A stretch of DNA of 41,497 nt from a virus, in the IMG/VR virus record IMGVR_UViG_3300015265_000208, positions 1-41,497 of that record. One strand, written 5' to 3'. Each line of letters begins with the position of its first letter. The stretch's first letter is position 1. Below are positions 23,455 to 31,313 of this stretch, piece by piece. The notes under the pieces are model-generated. The model worked only from the letters and a program-made list of their open reading frames with translations, ran no database searches and was not told the origin of the DNA. Both the position numbers and the translations under genes were made by a program.

Positions 23455-24839
23455 GGCGCACCTCCCGTGTCGTCGGTCTCTTCGTCGGGCCGATACCACA
23501 GGTGCATGCGTTGTCCGCCCACGCGCGTGCGGAACTTGGGCCAACCGAAGCGCGTCATGACCGCGGCGACGCGCATCTGCATCTGGCGGTCCTGCCGCCC
23601 CACATCGACATGCAGCGCGTATAGCAGGATATCAGCGGTACTCACCTCGAGTACCCTGCCGCGCTCCATGGGATCTTCACCCTTCTCGGTCTTGATGCGC
23701 CAGGCGTAATGATCACGTGGGCCGCCACATAGCCAGCGCGCCACAGGTTCCTCCCACGCATCTGCCGCATAGCGATCCTCCTGTTGCTCGGCGGCACCCT
23801 CGGGCAACTCCCACCAGGATTCGCCACGCCGGAACCGGGCTACCGCCTCGGCCCACAATTGATCGCGGCGTGCCCGTATTTCTTCGACAGCTACGACGCC
23901 CACGCGCACGGGCAGGAAGCGCCTGGCACCGGTCGCGTCGCGAAGCGGCTGGTCTTCATTGGTCGTGCCGATAAACACGCACTGGCGTGGGAACGTGCGT
24001 GAGTAGCGGCCATAGCTGGGCCGGTAGGTATCCGATGTGGCCGACAGGGTTTGCTTCACCTTGTTGGCCTCGGACTTCGTAAAGGAGACCAGCTCGCCGA
24101 TTTCGACGCCCCACTTGCCTTGGAGATCCTGATAGAAGTCCTTCTCGGTAGGGCTTCTCTGGGCGTCCATATACCAGCGATCGCCCCCGAACAGCATTTG
24201 CGTGACACGCGTTTTGCCTGCGCCCTGCCTGCCTTCGAGCACGAGCATGGTGTCCACCTTGCAACCAGGCTGAAGGATGCGCGCCACCGCGCTGATCATG
24301 AAGATCAGGCCGACACCGCGCGTGTAGGGCGTGTCGTCGGTACCGAAAAACGTCGGGAACAGCGTGGGTATCCGCTCCACACCGTCCCACTTGAGTTCCT
24401 CGAGGTACTCGCGAACGGGGTGATGACGATTGATGTTGGCCGTGGCTTCCACCGCTTCCATGACGAGGCTGGACTTCGCGCTCAACTGGTAGGTCTCTGG
24501 CTGGCCCACCCACGCGGCCAGCTGCGTTGCCCCGGTTTCCAGCCACTCGCCCTTCTTCCCGCCGCGCCACGGCGGATCACGGGTGATGGTCACCTGATTG
24601 GCGAATTCGTCCAGGGCAAACAGGCCGGCGAGTTCGTCGTCGTGCTCAAGAATCAGCATCAGGTTGTGCAAGGTCGCCGTGCATGCACCCTCGCGATTAC
24701 GCAGCAGCCGTTGCCGCCATTCGCCGCCTGCCCTGTCCCCACCCGCGCCGCCTGCACCACCACGCCCACCCCCACCGCCACCGCGTCCCGAGCGACGGCG
24801 ATCGCCGAGCGGAACAACTACCTTCGAAGCATCGTTCAT
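23451..24839 (-). CDS. VapE-type P-loop ATPase (putative replicative helicase)
   Basis: 462 residues of the virulence-associated E family. Residues about 15-45 are a Gly/Arg-rich linker. The ATPase half has Walker A (LVLEGRQGAGKTRVTQMLFG), a segment ending WGVEIGELVSF, sensor-like FIGTTNEDQPL and an arginine-rich GARRFLPV. Such proteins, paired with a primase, replace a DnaB-type helicase in many prophages and satellite elements. ATGA overlap with the primase gene fixes the start at 24,839. It is the last replication gene before the 9-bp repeat array, its possible binding site. Confidence 0.85.
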   Translation of the reverse strand: MNDASKVVVPLGDRRRSGRGGGGGGRGGAGGAGGDRAGGEWRQRLLRNREGACTATLHNLMLILEHDDELAGLFALDEFANQVTITRDPPWRGGKKGEWLETGATQLAAWVGQPETYQLSAKSSLVMEAVEATANINRHHPVREYLEELKWDGVERIPTLFPTFFGTDDTPYTRGVGLIFMISAVARILQPGCKVDTMLVLEGRQGAGKTRVTQMLFGGDRWYMDAQRSPTEKDFYQDLQGKWGVEIGELVSFTKSEANKVKQTLSATSDTYRPSYGRYSRTFPRQCVFIGTTNEDQPLRDATGARRFLPVRVGVVAVEEIRARRDQLWAEAVARFRRGESWWELPEGAAEQQEDRYAADAWEEPVARWLCGGPRDHYAWRIKTEKGEDPMERGRVLEVSTADILLYALHVDVGRQDRQMQMRVAAVMTRFGWPKFRTRVGGQRMHLWYRPDEETDDTGGAP

Positions 24840-25879
24840 ACAGCTACGTGCTCCGTCTGTTCGATCTCGATGGGTACGACGCGGGACTTTGCCCACGCCG
24901 CGATCTGCTTTGCGGTCCAGCCGTCCTTCACGGCGTCGGCGATGTCCCAGCCCTCAGGCTGCCCGGTGGGGTCCACCATGCGCAGGCTCTCGCACCCCGC
25001 GCGAAACGCGTGCTGCGCGACGCCTTCATGGAGCGCGCCGCTGCGATCGACGTAGCCAAGCATGGCCTGTACACCGGGGTTATCGGCGTCGCGCCATAAC
25101 ACGACGTCGCGGCCAGCCAGCGGCGACCAATCGACGTGGCGAATCCCATGGCTGCCGCCAGGCCAAGTGATGACGACATACGGCGTGAGGATCTCGCCGC
25201 CGATGTATTTGCACTTCTCGCCCTCGACAACGAGGACAGGCGCATGCGGCCGTGCCGCCAATTCATCGAGGCCGCAGAGCGGCCGGGCTTCGGGAAACGG
25301 TTGGAGACACCACTGCGCCTCGCCACGCGGACCAATGCACCAGGTGACCGTCGGCGTGATCTTGTCGCCCTTGATCGTGGTCCGCAGCACGTAGCCCATG
25401 AGCGAACCCTCCGGGGAGCGATAGGCGTCCACGCGATCAGGGCGGAGACGATTCCACCACTTGCCCTTCTTGATGTTCCAGACGCGTCCCTCTACGCCAA
25501 CCACCCACGCCGGCGCGTCGCGCGGCACCGGATAGATCGGCACCCATACCTCGCCGACGGGCCGGTCGAGTCGCCGCGGCGCCGTGTGCGTCGCCCGCTT
25601 TGCCTCCGCCCCCATATCGTGCCCGCCAAGCTTGTGGCAGGCCTCGACGAACGTGTACTGGCACTTGAGCATCAGGAAGCTGATGACGTTCCCGTTCCAG
25701 CCACAGCCGAAGCAGTGGGCGAAGCCCTTATCCGGAATGACATAGAAGGACGGCGAGTTTTCCCCGTGGAATGGGCATAGGCCAACCCACTCGTGGCCGG
25801 ACTTGCGCAGCTCCACGCCATTGCGCTCGATCACCTCGACCAGGTCGACGGTGTCCAGCAGGGCAGCAACGTTGATCAC
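24836..25879 (-). CDS. DNA primase with CHC2 zinc finger and Toprim-like domain
   Basis: 347 residues. The N-terminus has the CHC2 zinc-binding set (LCPFHGENSPSF, then HCFGCGWNG), which recognises the template. The Toprim-like part has VLVVEGEKCKYIGG with the catalytic Glu and VVLWRDADNPG with the metal-binding Asp pair. It should make primers for phage replication together with the VapE-type ATPase. The start is GTG at 25,879, in a GTGA overlap with the gene before it; longer frames add Arg-rich antisense-like sequence. Confidence 0.88.
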   Translation of the reverse strand: MINVAALLDTVDLVEVIERNGVELRKSGHEWVGLCPFHGENSPSFYVIPDKGFAHCFGCGWNGNVISFLMLKCQYTFVEACHKLGGHDMGAEAKRATHTAPRRLDRPVGEVWVPIYPVPRDAPAWVVGVEGRVWNIKKGKWWNRLRPDRVDAYRSPEGSLMGYVLRTTIKGDKITPTVTWCIGPRGEAQWCLQPFPEARPLCGLDELAARPHAPVLVVEGEKCKYIGGEILTPYVVITWPGGSHGIRHVDWSPLAGRDVVLWRDADNPGVQAMLGYVDRSGALHEGVAQHAFRAGCESLRMVDPTGQPEGWDIADAVKDGWTAKQIAAWAKSRVVPIEIEQTEHVAV

Positions 25880-26181
25880 GCCGCCACCCCCTCGCAGCAC
25901 AGGTCGCGCTTCACATCGCGAAACGTCGTGCCCTGGGCATACGTACCGAACAAACGCTCCTGGCACCGCGCATCGAGCTTGCCGTCGGCTTCGCCGTCGC
26001 GCGGCGCGATGGCGACCGTGCCACACGGCCATCGATACACGCGCACGCCGAACCCCACGCTCGCGCGATCGAGGATAGCTGCCGCAATTTCCTCGAGGCT
26101 GTAGCCAGGTCGGAGCACCTTCACGGTGCGGCCTACGCCGGCCGGTACCGGGCTTTTCCAAGGGAGGGATTTCACGGTCAT
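25876..26181 (-). CDS. Hypothetical 101-residue protein before the primase
   Basis: Starts MTVKSLPWKSPVPAGVGRTV and has a short alpha/beta look (GYSLEEIAAAILDRASVGFG). Two Cys pairs are not arranged as a zinc site (CQERLF; DLCCEG). It is coupled at both ends (ATGA before, GTGA after), so it belongs to the replication operon. I do not recognise it. Confidence 0.6.
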   Translation of the reverse strand: MTVKSLPWKSPVPAGVGRTVKVLRPGYSLEEIAAAILDRASVGFGVRVYRWPCGTVAIAPRDGEADGKLDARCQERLFGTYAQGTTFRDVKRDLCCEGVAA

Positions 26182-26369
26182 ACCTTCAGATCAAGCCGCC
26201 CTTGAGGGCAGCCAGGTTTCGTTTTGAGAAAAGCGTCGTGCGCGGCCATGGCTTCGGCGGAGGTGCCGTGTGCCTGATGACGTGCCAGTTCCGCTTTCGC
26301 CCGCTCCATGAGAGCGCGTTCGGCCACGGTTATCGGTTTCTGCCGCTTCGTTCGACGGGTATATGCCAT
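26178..26369 (-). CDS. Hypothetical 63-residue basic protein
   Basis: A small, Lys/Arg-rich, helical protein (AYTRRTKRQKPITVAERALM; RAKAELARHQAHGTSAEAMA). It overlaps the DksA/TraR-like gene by 40 nt and the next gene by ATGA. Charge and size suggest a DNA- or RNA-binding accessory of replication, but no known family is seen. Confidence 0.55.
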   Translation of the reverse strand: MAYTRRTKRQKPITVAERALMERAKAELARHQAHGTSAEAMAAHDAFLKTKPGCPQGRLDLKV

Positions 26370-26569
26370 GGCTTTGCCCCCTGCTCGAGCAAATGCTGGT
26401 GGTGAAGGCAGCGGCGTGCGCCGAGATCACGGCGCACCTCGCTGATCTGTTCATCGCAGTCCGCCGATTCGCACGTGGCGGGGCCGCGAACGGCTACTTT
26501 CCCTCGTGCCGCGAGCGCGAACTCCATGTCTTCCAGCTGGCGGGTTTGAGCGCGATCGATGCTGTCCAT
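26330..26569 (-). CDS. DksA/TraR-type zinc-finger protein
   Basis: 79 residues. An N-terminal helix (DSIDRAQTRQLEDMEFALAA) is followed by the TraR-like finger: CESADCDEQISEVRRDLGAR then RCLHHQHLLEQ. The usual four Cys are C-x2-C...C-x2-C; here the first pair is spaced C-x4-C and the fourth position is His, so zinc binding may be altered. TraR-type proteins enter the RNA polymerase secondary channel and shift promoter choice. ATG at 26,569 is chosen because AGGAAG stands at proper distance; a GTG six bases upstream would abut it. Confidence 0.7.
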   Translation of the reverse strand: MDSIDRAQTRQLEDMEFALAARGKVAVRGPATCESADCDEQISEVRRDLGARRCLHHQHLLEQGAKPWHIPVERSGRNR

Positions 26570-26571
26570 GG

Positions 26572-27153
26572 TCACTTCCTCCCGCCGTTCTTATCCGGGA
26601 GCGCTGCTGTGAGCTGCGCCTGGAGGCTTGCCATCGCTGCCTGCAGATCCGCGAGCTCCGTGAGCGCAGGCTTGAGATAAGGCTGGTCGCGCTCGTCGAT
26701 CACGCCATCAGCCACGATGGGCGCCATGCGCCCGAGGAAGTCGCTGAATGCATGCGTGGCATCTGACAGGCTTTCCAGCGCTTCGCGAGGGCTGCGTGCC
26801 TTGGCGGCCAGCAGGCCGTGGCGACCGGACAACAGGCTCAGCGCCTCGTCGCGGAACGGCGGCTGCAATGCCGCCACCCAGGACTCTTCGAGGTCGCACG
26901 GGAAGGTCTTCACTTCGCCCTTGATGTAGCGATCGACCGTCTGGCGATTGGCCTTCTGCGCGGCGCTGATCTGATTGATGTCACCGAGCAGCGGCTTCAA
27001 CGGGACACGGCGATGCTCCTCGGCCGTGTTGTCCAGATAGTGATCGGCGACCCGGTCCGCGAAGCCCACGACGCCGTCGCGGGTGTCGCGCACGGCGCGC
27101 GCCGTCAGCTCCATGAGGGCGGCGGAACGGGACGGCTGAGGACTGGGCTTCAT
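26572..27153 (-). CDS. CII-like phage regulatory protein
   Basis: 193 residues. The middle has a DNA-binding region (QISAAQKANRQTVDRYIKGE) and the rest is helical (SPREALESLSDATHAFSDFL; PALTELADLQAAMASLQAQL), as in the CII/CP76 family of regulators found after cro in many prophages. It is the first minus-strand gene left of the immunity region, but about 1 kb of plus-strand genes separates it from cro. A weak GAGAA precedes the ATG. Whether it favours lysogeny cannot be seen from sequence. Confidence 0.5.
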   Translation of the reverse strand: MKPSPQPSRSAALMELTARAVRDTRDGVVGFADRVADHYLDNTAEEHRRVPLKPLLGDINQISAAQKANRQTVDRYIKGEVKTFPCDLEESWVAALQPPFRDEALSLLSGRHGLLAAKARSPREALESLSDATHAFSDFLGRMAPIVADGVIDERDQPYLKPALTELADLQAAMASLQAQLTAALPDKNGGRK

Positions 27154-27299
27154 GCGAAGGTTCTCGTAGAGGGACAGAATTGCGCCATAGAGACGACGGT
27201 GAGATTGCGGGGATGAGCCAGAGCCAAGGAACGACAGCCAAAATAGGCCGCGCGGTAGACTTCAATCGCGGCAATGGCGCCGCGAGCCGGATGCAAGAG

Positions 27300-27806
27300 A
27301 TGGATGTCGTGATGACGTTGGTAACCGGCGTAGCCGTGCTTGCCTTCAGCGGGCTGGGATTTCTCTGGTGGAACGATCCCGCCGGTTATCGGCGCGTTGC
27401 CAACAAGGTGTTGACTGCTCTCTTCCTCGCATGGGTCGGAATGCTGCTCTATGACCAAGGGTTCAACCACGGTGTCATGCAGCAATATTTGCGAGATTCC
27501 GACACGGCGGAGAAATACACGCAACAAACCTACGTAACTGTTCGAGATGCGATCGACACCGTCTCCAAGGATTCCGAATTGAGCCCCGCGCAACTCGGAA
27601 AGCTCTACAAGGCCGCACCGACTGCCGCGCCGAAGATCACGAACATCAAATTCGGATCCGGAGTGCCCGACTGGCTTGTAGTCCTGTTCCTCATTCTCGC
27701 GGCCCAGCAGGTGATCTTGATTTACATCGAGCCAATGCTGAGCCGCAACGCCAAGCTGGAAGCCAATAGCAATGGAAACGAGCAGCGAAACGACGAGGGT
27801 CGATAA
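27300..27806 (+). CDS. Three-helix membrane protein, antisense to the cro operon
   Basis: About 168 residues with three hydrophobic segments: MTLVTGVAVLAFSGLGFLWW at the start, KVLTALFLAWVGMLLYDQGF at about 33-52 and WLVVLFLILAAQQVILIYIE near residue 125. The loop between the second and third is polar and probably extracytoplasmic or cytoplasmic as one domain of some 70 residues. ATG at 27,300 places the first helix at the N-terminus; starts at 27,213 and 27,291 are also open. It overlaps the next gene by 35 nt. It sits antisense between cro and the CII-like gene, as lysogenic-conversion genes (morons) often do. Function unknown. Confidence 0.6.
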   Translation: MDVVMTLVTGVAVLAFSGLGFLWWNDPAGYRRVANKVLTALFLAWVGMLLYDQGFNHGVMQQYLRDSDTAEKYTQQTYVTVRDAIDTVSKDSELSPAQLGKLYKAAPTAAPKITNIKFGSGVPDWLVVLFLILAAQQVILIYIEPMLSRNAKLEANSNGNEQRNDEGR

Positions 27807-28134
27807 CTTCGGCGGCACATATCGCAAGGAAAGCATCTCAGCGCCTCCCGCAAAAATGTGCTTCGTCACCTGGTTCGCCGAGAGCGAGTTCGCCCGGTTT
27901 CGGGAACTGTTCCCGGTGCGATACCCCGCCACATACCAGGCGTATATACGCTGCACGGAACTGGTGATCGAACTCGACAAAGCGGCGGGCATCGAAGTGA
28001 CGAAAGTGGAAATCCACGCAGAAGGTTTCGTCGCGTGGTGCCGCGCCCTGGGCCGAGATGTCGATGGCCGAGCCCTGCTCGACTACACGGATCGCCTTGG
28101 CGTTGCGCAGCGGTGCCGTCGCGATGAGGGTTGA
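27772..28134 (+). CDS. Hypothetical 120-residue protein, second gene of the antisense pair
   Basis: Begins METSSETTRVDNFGGTYRKE and continues as a soluble alpha/beta protein (MCFVTWFAESEFARFRELFP; TELVIELDKAAGIEVTKVEI). It overlaps the membrane-protein gene before it and ends 10 nt from the convergent cro stop. The pair is probably co-transcribed. I recognise no domain; joint function with the membrane protein is a guess from gene order. Confidence 0.55.
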   Translation: METSSETTRVDNFGGTYRKESISAPPAKMCFVTWFAESEFARFRELFPVRYPATYQAYIRCTELVIELDKAAGIEVTKVEIHAEGFVAWCRALGRDVDGRALLDYTDRLGVAQRCRRDEG

Positions 28135-28144
28135 GAGAGTCATG

Positions 28145-28411
28145 TCAGGCACCAGCACCCTGCGCCAGGAGGGCGCCCAACACCTCCGGAAAGGCAACCG
28201 GGTCAAATCGGTGACAGGGCACCTTCCCTCCAGTGGCTCGCGAAATCCGCACCACCCACCCATCGGGGGCACCACGAGCACGCCAGTTACAGAGGCGCGT
28301 CACCTCAATTCCGAGCAGGTCGGCGAGGTTCGAAACACCCCCGCAGACCTCTATCGCTTCCGCGACAGCGGCCTTATTAAGGGTTCTATGGTCAGGAATT
28401 CTGTCCGTCAT
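28145..28411 (-). CDS. Cro-like repressor (YdaS-type helix-turn-helix)
   Basis: 88 residues with a helix-turn-helix at about 15-40 (AEAIEVCGGVSNLADLLGIE, then VTRLCNWRARGAP), the pattern of Cro/YdaS proteins. It is divergent from the cI gene with 87 bp between the starts, the classic immunity switch. Codons 2-8 overlap one of the operator-like dyads (28,390-28,406), so binding there could block its own transcription. It should be the first gene of the leftward lytic operon. Confidence 0.8.
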   Translation of the reverse strand: MTDRIPDHRTLNKAAVAEAIEVCGGVSNLADLLGIEVTRLCNWRARGAPDGWVVRISRATGGKVPCHRFDPVAFPEVLGALLAQGAGA

Positions 28412-28482
28412 GGCGACACTTTCACAGAACGTGAGCCGGAGTGCAACAGTTTTTCTGACCGTCTTGAGTTAGAAAAACGTGA
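28390..28482. promoter_or_regulatory. OR-like operator cluster between cro and cI
   Basis: Dyads of the form TCA[G/C]-N5-[G/C]TGA or close to it have cores at 28,392-28,404 (TCAGGAATTCTGT), 28,422-28,434 (TCACAGAACGTGA) and 28,446-28,458 (ACAGTTTTTCTGA), plus a half-site ending CGTGA at 28,470-28,482. The centres of the last three are 24 bp apart, as in lambda OR. The element at 28,444-28,460 matches the reverse of one in the right cluster at 14 of 17 positions. Core promoter boxes for cro and cI could not be placed with confidence. Confidence 0.7.
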
Positions 28483-28498
28483 ACTACCATCCCGTCTT

Positions 28499-29143
28499 AT
28501 GGACAAGAAAACTGTCGGGGCGCGTCTCGCGCATCTCCGGAACTCCTTCGGGCTCTCTCAAAAAGAGTTTGCGGAGCGCCTGAACCTCAAGGGACGGGGG
28601 CGTGTGGGCAATTACGAATCCGGCGACAACTACCCGCCCTTCGACTTGGTCGAGGACATCGGGGAGCTGTTTGGCGTTGATGCGTTCGCCCTGCTGACGA
28701 GGAAGGACGGACCGGACATCGCACAGGAGGACGGAAACCGTCGCTTGCCCGGCCACCTATCGATCGCGGTGCTACGCGGCTTTAACAAAGTACCGGGTCC
28801 GCCTGCCGCGATCTTCCCAGAGGACGTCCTACGCCGAAGGATGCCCGGGGCCGACCTGGACACATTGAGGTGGGTGATCAATCCGTCCGACGCGATGAGC
28901 CCTAGGTTCGCCGAGGGGGCGACGACATTCGTGGACCCGCGCGCCAATAGCCTCGACAAAATCGTGAACGGCCAGGTCTACGCTATACACGCCTTTGGCT
29001 CTGCGGATATCCGCCGCATTTTCATCCTCGGACATAACGAGTACCGGCTGACCGGCGACAAGGAGACCGAGAGGCGCCACGATCTGACGGGTCCCGATTT
29101 CAAGAAGCTTGAGATCTTTGGACGAGTCATAGACGCCATCTAA
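28499..29143 (+). CDS. CI-like repressor with degenerate S24 domain
   Basis: 214 residues. The N-terminal helix-turn-helix (LRNSFGLSQKEFAERLNLKG, about residues 13-32) binds operators. The C-terminal part aligns with LexA/CI S24 peptidases: NPSDAMSPRFAEGATTF stands where G-D-S-M-x-P-x-[I/F] is expected, giving Ala for the catalytic Ser, and ADIRRIFILG gives Arg where the catalytic Lys of VKRL is expected. It should still dimerise but probably cannot cut itself. ATG at 28,499 starts the helix-turn-helix domain; the long upstream frame covers the operators. No strong ribosome site is visible. The MASE1 gene follows after 47 nt. Confidence 0.85.
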   Translation: MDKKTVGARLAHLRNSFGLSQKEFAERLNLKGRGRVGNYESGDNYPPFDLVEDIGELFGVDAFALLTRKDGPDIAQEDGNRRLPGHLSIAVLRGFNKVPGPPAAIFPEDVLRRRMPGADLDTLRWVINPSDAMSPRFAEGATTFVDPRANSLDKIVNGQVYAIHAFGSADIRRIFILGHNEYRLTGDKETERRHDLTGPDFKKLEIFGRVIDAI

Positions 29144-29190
29144 CGGGTGGTGCTACGGTCCGGCCGGGGAATCATCGTCAAGACCAATTC

Positions 29191-30825
29191 ATGACTAGCC
29201 GTGCAGTGGATGCTTGGGGCGCAATCAGGGCGCTAACAGCGGGAAAGCCGAGCGTAATCGCAAATATCGCCATTGCTGCAGCATACGCGGTCGCTTTTGC
29301 GGCGCTCCGCGAGGCCTCGAACGACCAGTGGTATCTGCCCGCCGGACTGCGCTTCGCCGCGGCTCTAGCAACTCCCATCAGGCTCTGGCCTGCTCTGTAC
29401 CTGGGCGACATGGCAGGACTCGCCATAGCTCGTTACCCAGTAATCGACCGTCACGGGTGGGCTTGGTACTTGGGGATGCTTCTCCCCGCGTGGCCTCCGG
29501 TAGCCGCTGTCATTTATCAACTCCGCGCCCGGACCAAGCTGCCTCGAATTCAACGTCCGCTGGACGCGGCGGCCCTTGCCGTCGGCGTCGTGCTTTCCGC
29601 CGAAGGCGCAAGCTTGGCGAGCAAAATCTCGTCCGCGTTGCTCACCCCCGGCAGTGACGGCATCAGGCTTGGAGATCTCATCGTGTACTCGATGGGTGAC
29701 ATACAGGGGATTTTGGTTGGTGGCTTTTTGGTCGCTCTCACGTCCAATGGCTGGCTCGCGAGGGAGCGGGCCAAGATATTCCGAGCTGAGGCCCTGTGCG
29801 CCATCACCGTAACCGGTGGCCTTGCCGGTGCGGTTGCAACGGCGCATTTGACGCAAGCGGCGAGCCTTGATGGCGCGCGGCTGCTCCTGTTTGTTCCAGC
29901 TGTTGCCCTCTCACTTCGGCACGGATGGCGAGGCGCGTGCGTGGGCGCGATCGGTGGCGACTTGGCTCTCCTCTGGACGATACCGCACCAAGATAAGGGA
30001 ATGAGCGACGCCGCCGCACTGACGATGCAGGAGGTTTTCACGTTTCTGTCCCTCGCCCTATTCGTCCTCGGCGCGAGAGGGTCCGCGCCGGCGGTTCCCT
30101 CAGAGCAAGTCGCAGAAGGGGTCTCGAAGCGCGAGGCTCGGGGAGAGCATAGGGCGCGCTTCAACTCGATCGAAGCCGCACTACGGGAGAAGGCACTGCG
30201 CGCCGAAGCGATGCAGGCGAACTCGCGCGGGAGCATCGCCCCGGTCGTCGCCATCTTGCGCAAGAGCGGCCATTCGGAGGCCGCGATGGACTTGATCGGG
30301 GCTACCCATCTCGAATCCACTCAGTTCCGGCACACGGTCATAGACGGCATATACCCCCTAACCGTTGAGCGTGACGGGCTGTACGCCGCGCTGCATTCTG
30401 ACGGCTTTCTTGAACGCTTCGGTACCTCGAAGTGCCGTCTCGATCTCATCGGAAGCGCTCATGGGATTTCGCTCGGCACTCTATTGTCCGCTTATCGCAT
30501 GCTCGGCGACGCCGTTGACTATCTGCTCACTTCCGACCCTTCGCATATCGATATCTCGGTGCGCTGCTCGGTTAGGCTCGGGCGCAATCACCTGAGCATG
30601 GCCCTTGTTGCGCGCAATCCAGTAGTCACCGAAAGGACGGCTGTCGACACGGCGAGGCTCGCCAGACTTCGCACTCGTGCCTGCGCGTTCGACGGTTCGT
30701 TTCACAACCGCCCGCACCGACTCCGCATCATCATGGTCGACACTGAGTCGGAGATCTCCCGCCACCGCGGGGCCGATACCGGCTATAGCCTTACATGCGT
30801 GCTTGAGCGGTCCGACCACGACTGA
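29191..30825 (+). CDS. MASE1-domain membrane protein with kinase-like C-terminus, in the rex position
   Basis: 544 residues. About residues 20-295 hold eight hydrophobic segments with MASE1 hallmarks (LPAGLRFAAALATPIRLWPA, YLGDMAG, SMGDIQGILVGGFLVAL). A polar helical linker follows, then a domain resembling a UhpB-type histidine kinase (TLLSAYRMLGDAVDYLL, then DISVRCSVRLGRNHLSMAL), but without a clear phospho-acceptor His box or the Gly-rich ATP-lid motifs. It lies 47 nt after cI on the same strand, so it should be made in the lysogen. In lambda this is where rexA/rexB, the exclusion genes, stand. A role in superinfection exclusion or altering host signalling is inference. Confidence 0.7.
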   Translation: MTSRAVDAWGAIRALTAGKPSVIANIAIAAAYAVAFAALREASNDQWYLPAGLRFAAALATPIRLWPALYLGDMAGLAIARYPVIDRHGWAWYLGMLLPAWPPVAAVIYQLRARTKLPRIQRPLDAAALAVGVVLSAEGASLASKISSALLTPGSDGIRLGDLIVYSMGDIQGILVGGFLVALTSNGWLARERAKIFRAEALCAITVTGGLAGAVATAHLTQAASLDGARLLLFVPAVALSLRHGWRGACVGAIGGDLALLWTIPHQDKGMSDAAALTMQEVFTFLSLALFVLGARGSAPAVPSEQVAEGVSKREARGEHRARFNSIEAALREKALRAEAMQANSRGSIAPVVAILRKSGHSEAAMDLIGATHLESTQFRHTVIDGIYPLTVERDGLYAALHSDGFLERFGTSKCRLDLIGSAHGISLGTLLSAYRMLGDAVDYLLTSDPSHIDISVRCSVRLGRNHLSMALVARNPVVTERTAVDTARLARLRTRACAFDGSFHNRPHRLRIIMVDTESEISRHRGADTGYSLTCVLERSDHD

Positions 30826-30832
30826 GCAGAAA

Positions 30833-30864
30833 CGGCAAGGACTCGAGGAGCCGAGCCCTTGCCG
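30833..30864. terminator. Bidirectional hairpin between convergent genes
   Basis: CGGCAAGG at 30,833-30,840 pairs with CCTTGCCG at 30,857-30,864; after one mismatch CTCG pairs with CGAG, with a 6-nt loop. It lies between the stop of the MASE1 gene and the stop of the exported-protein gene. On the minus strand it is followed by TTTCTG, a weak U tract; on the plus strand by CGCGCG. Confidence 0.7.
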
Positions 30865-30873
30865 CGCGCGTAA

Positions 30874-31299
30874 CTACTTGACGAACACCTGCCAAGACAC
30901 GCTTCCGTCAGCATTCGTGACGACCCCAACCGCCACCGACGCATCGTCGAAGACCAAGCTTGCAAATGTCGGTGCGAAGGCGACCTGCTGCACTATATCC
31001 CCGCCCACAGGCAGCGCCAGAACGGACCCGTCTACAACCGTGAACGCAGCCCTCGGTAAGCCGGACGCGTCGGCCAGCTCCACGTAGCGAACCCCATTCC
31101 GGCTGAAGACGAAGGCCTGCCAGCCTGGGACCCTGCTGTAGTTCTCGGTGCCGGGGCTGACCTTGCCCAGGTCGGTGGCTACTGCATGACTCCGAATCCC
31201 ATGGTCATCCGAAGCGCAGCAGACGGGAGCATCCGCCTTTGCTGCGACCGCTCCACCTAGCAGCACCACCCCAATCACCCCCATCGCGACTTGACGCAT
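30874..31299 (-). CDS. Exported protein of unknown function (moron)
   Basis: 141 residues with a signal peptide (MRQVAMGVIGVVLLGGAVAA, cleavage probably after AKA) and a mature part of about 115 residues, beta-rich, with a Cys pair right after the signal (PVCCASDD). AGGAGG stands 6 nt before the ATG at 31,299, the best ribosome site in the area. It is monocistronic, convergent with the MASE1 gene, with its own palindrome at 31,314-31,330 and a terminator at its end. This layout is typical of lysogenic-conversion genes expressed from the prophage. No family recognised. Confidence 0.65.
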   Translation of the reverse strand: MRQVAMGVIGVVLLGGAVAAKADAPVCCASDDHGIRSHAVATDLGKVSPGTENYSRVPGWQAFVFSRNGVRYVELADASGLPRAAFTVVDGSVLALPVGGDIVQQVAFAPTFASLVFDDASVAVGVVTNADGSVSWQVFVK

Positions 31300-31313
31300 T
31301 TCGAGCCTCCTGG

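Noticed and set aside
27150-27992. Minus-strand frame of 280 codons between cro and the CII-like gene
   Set aside because: It would be antisense to two frames with membrane-protein character and joined starts; its own product lacks recognisable features.
30833-30864. Strong intrinsic terminator for the plus-strand cI-MASE1 transcript
   Set aside because: The hairpin is good, but on the plus strand it is followed by CGCGCG and not a U tract, so only a bidirectional or weak terminator is claimed.
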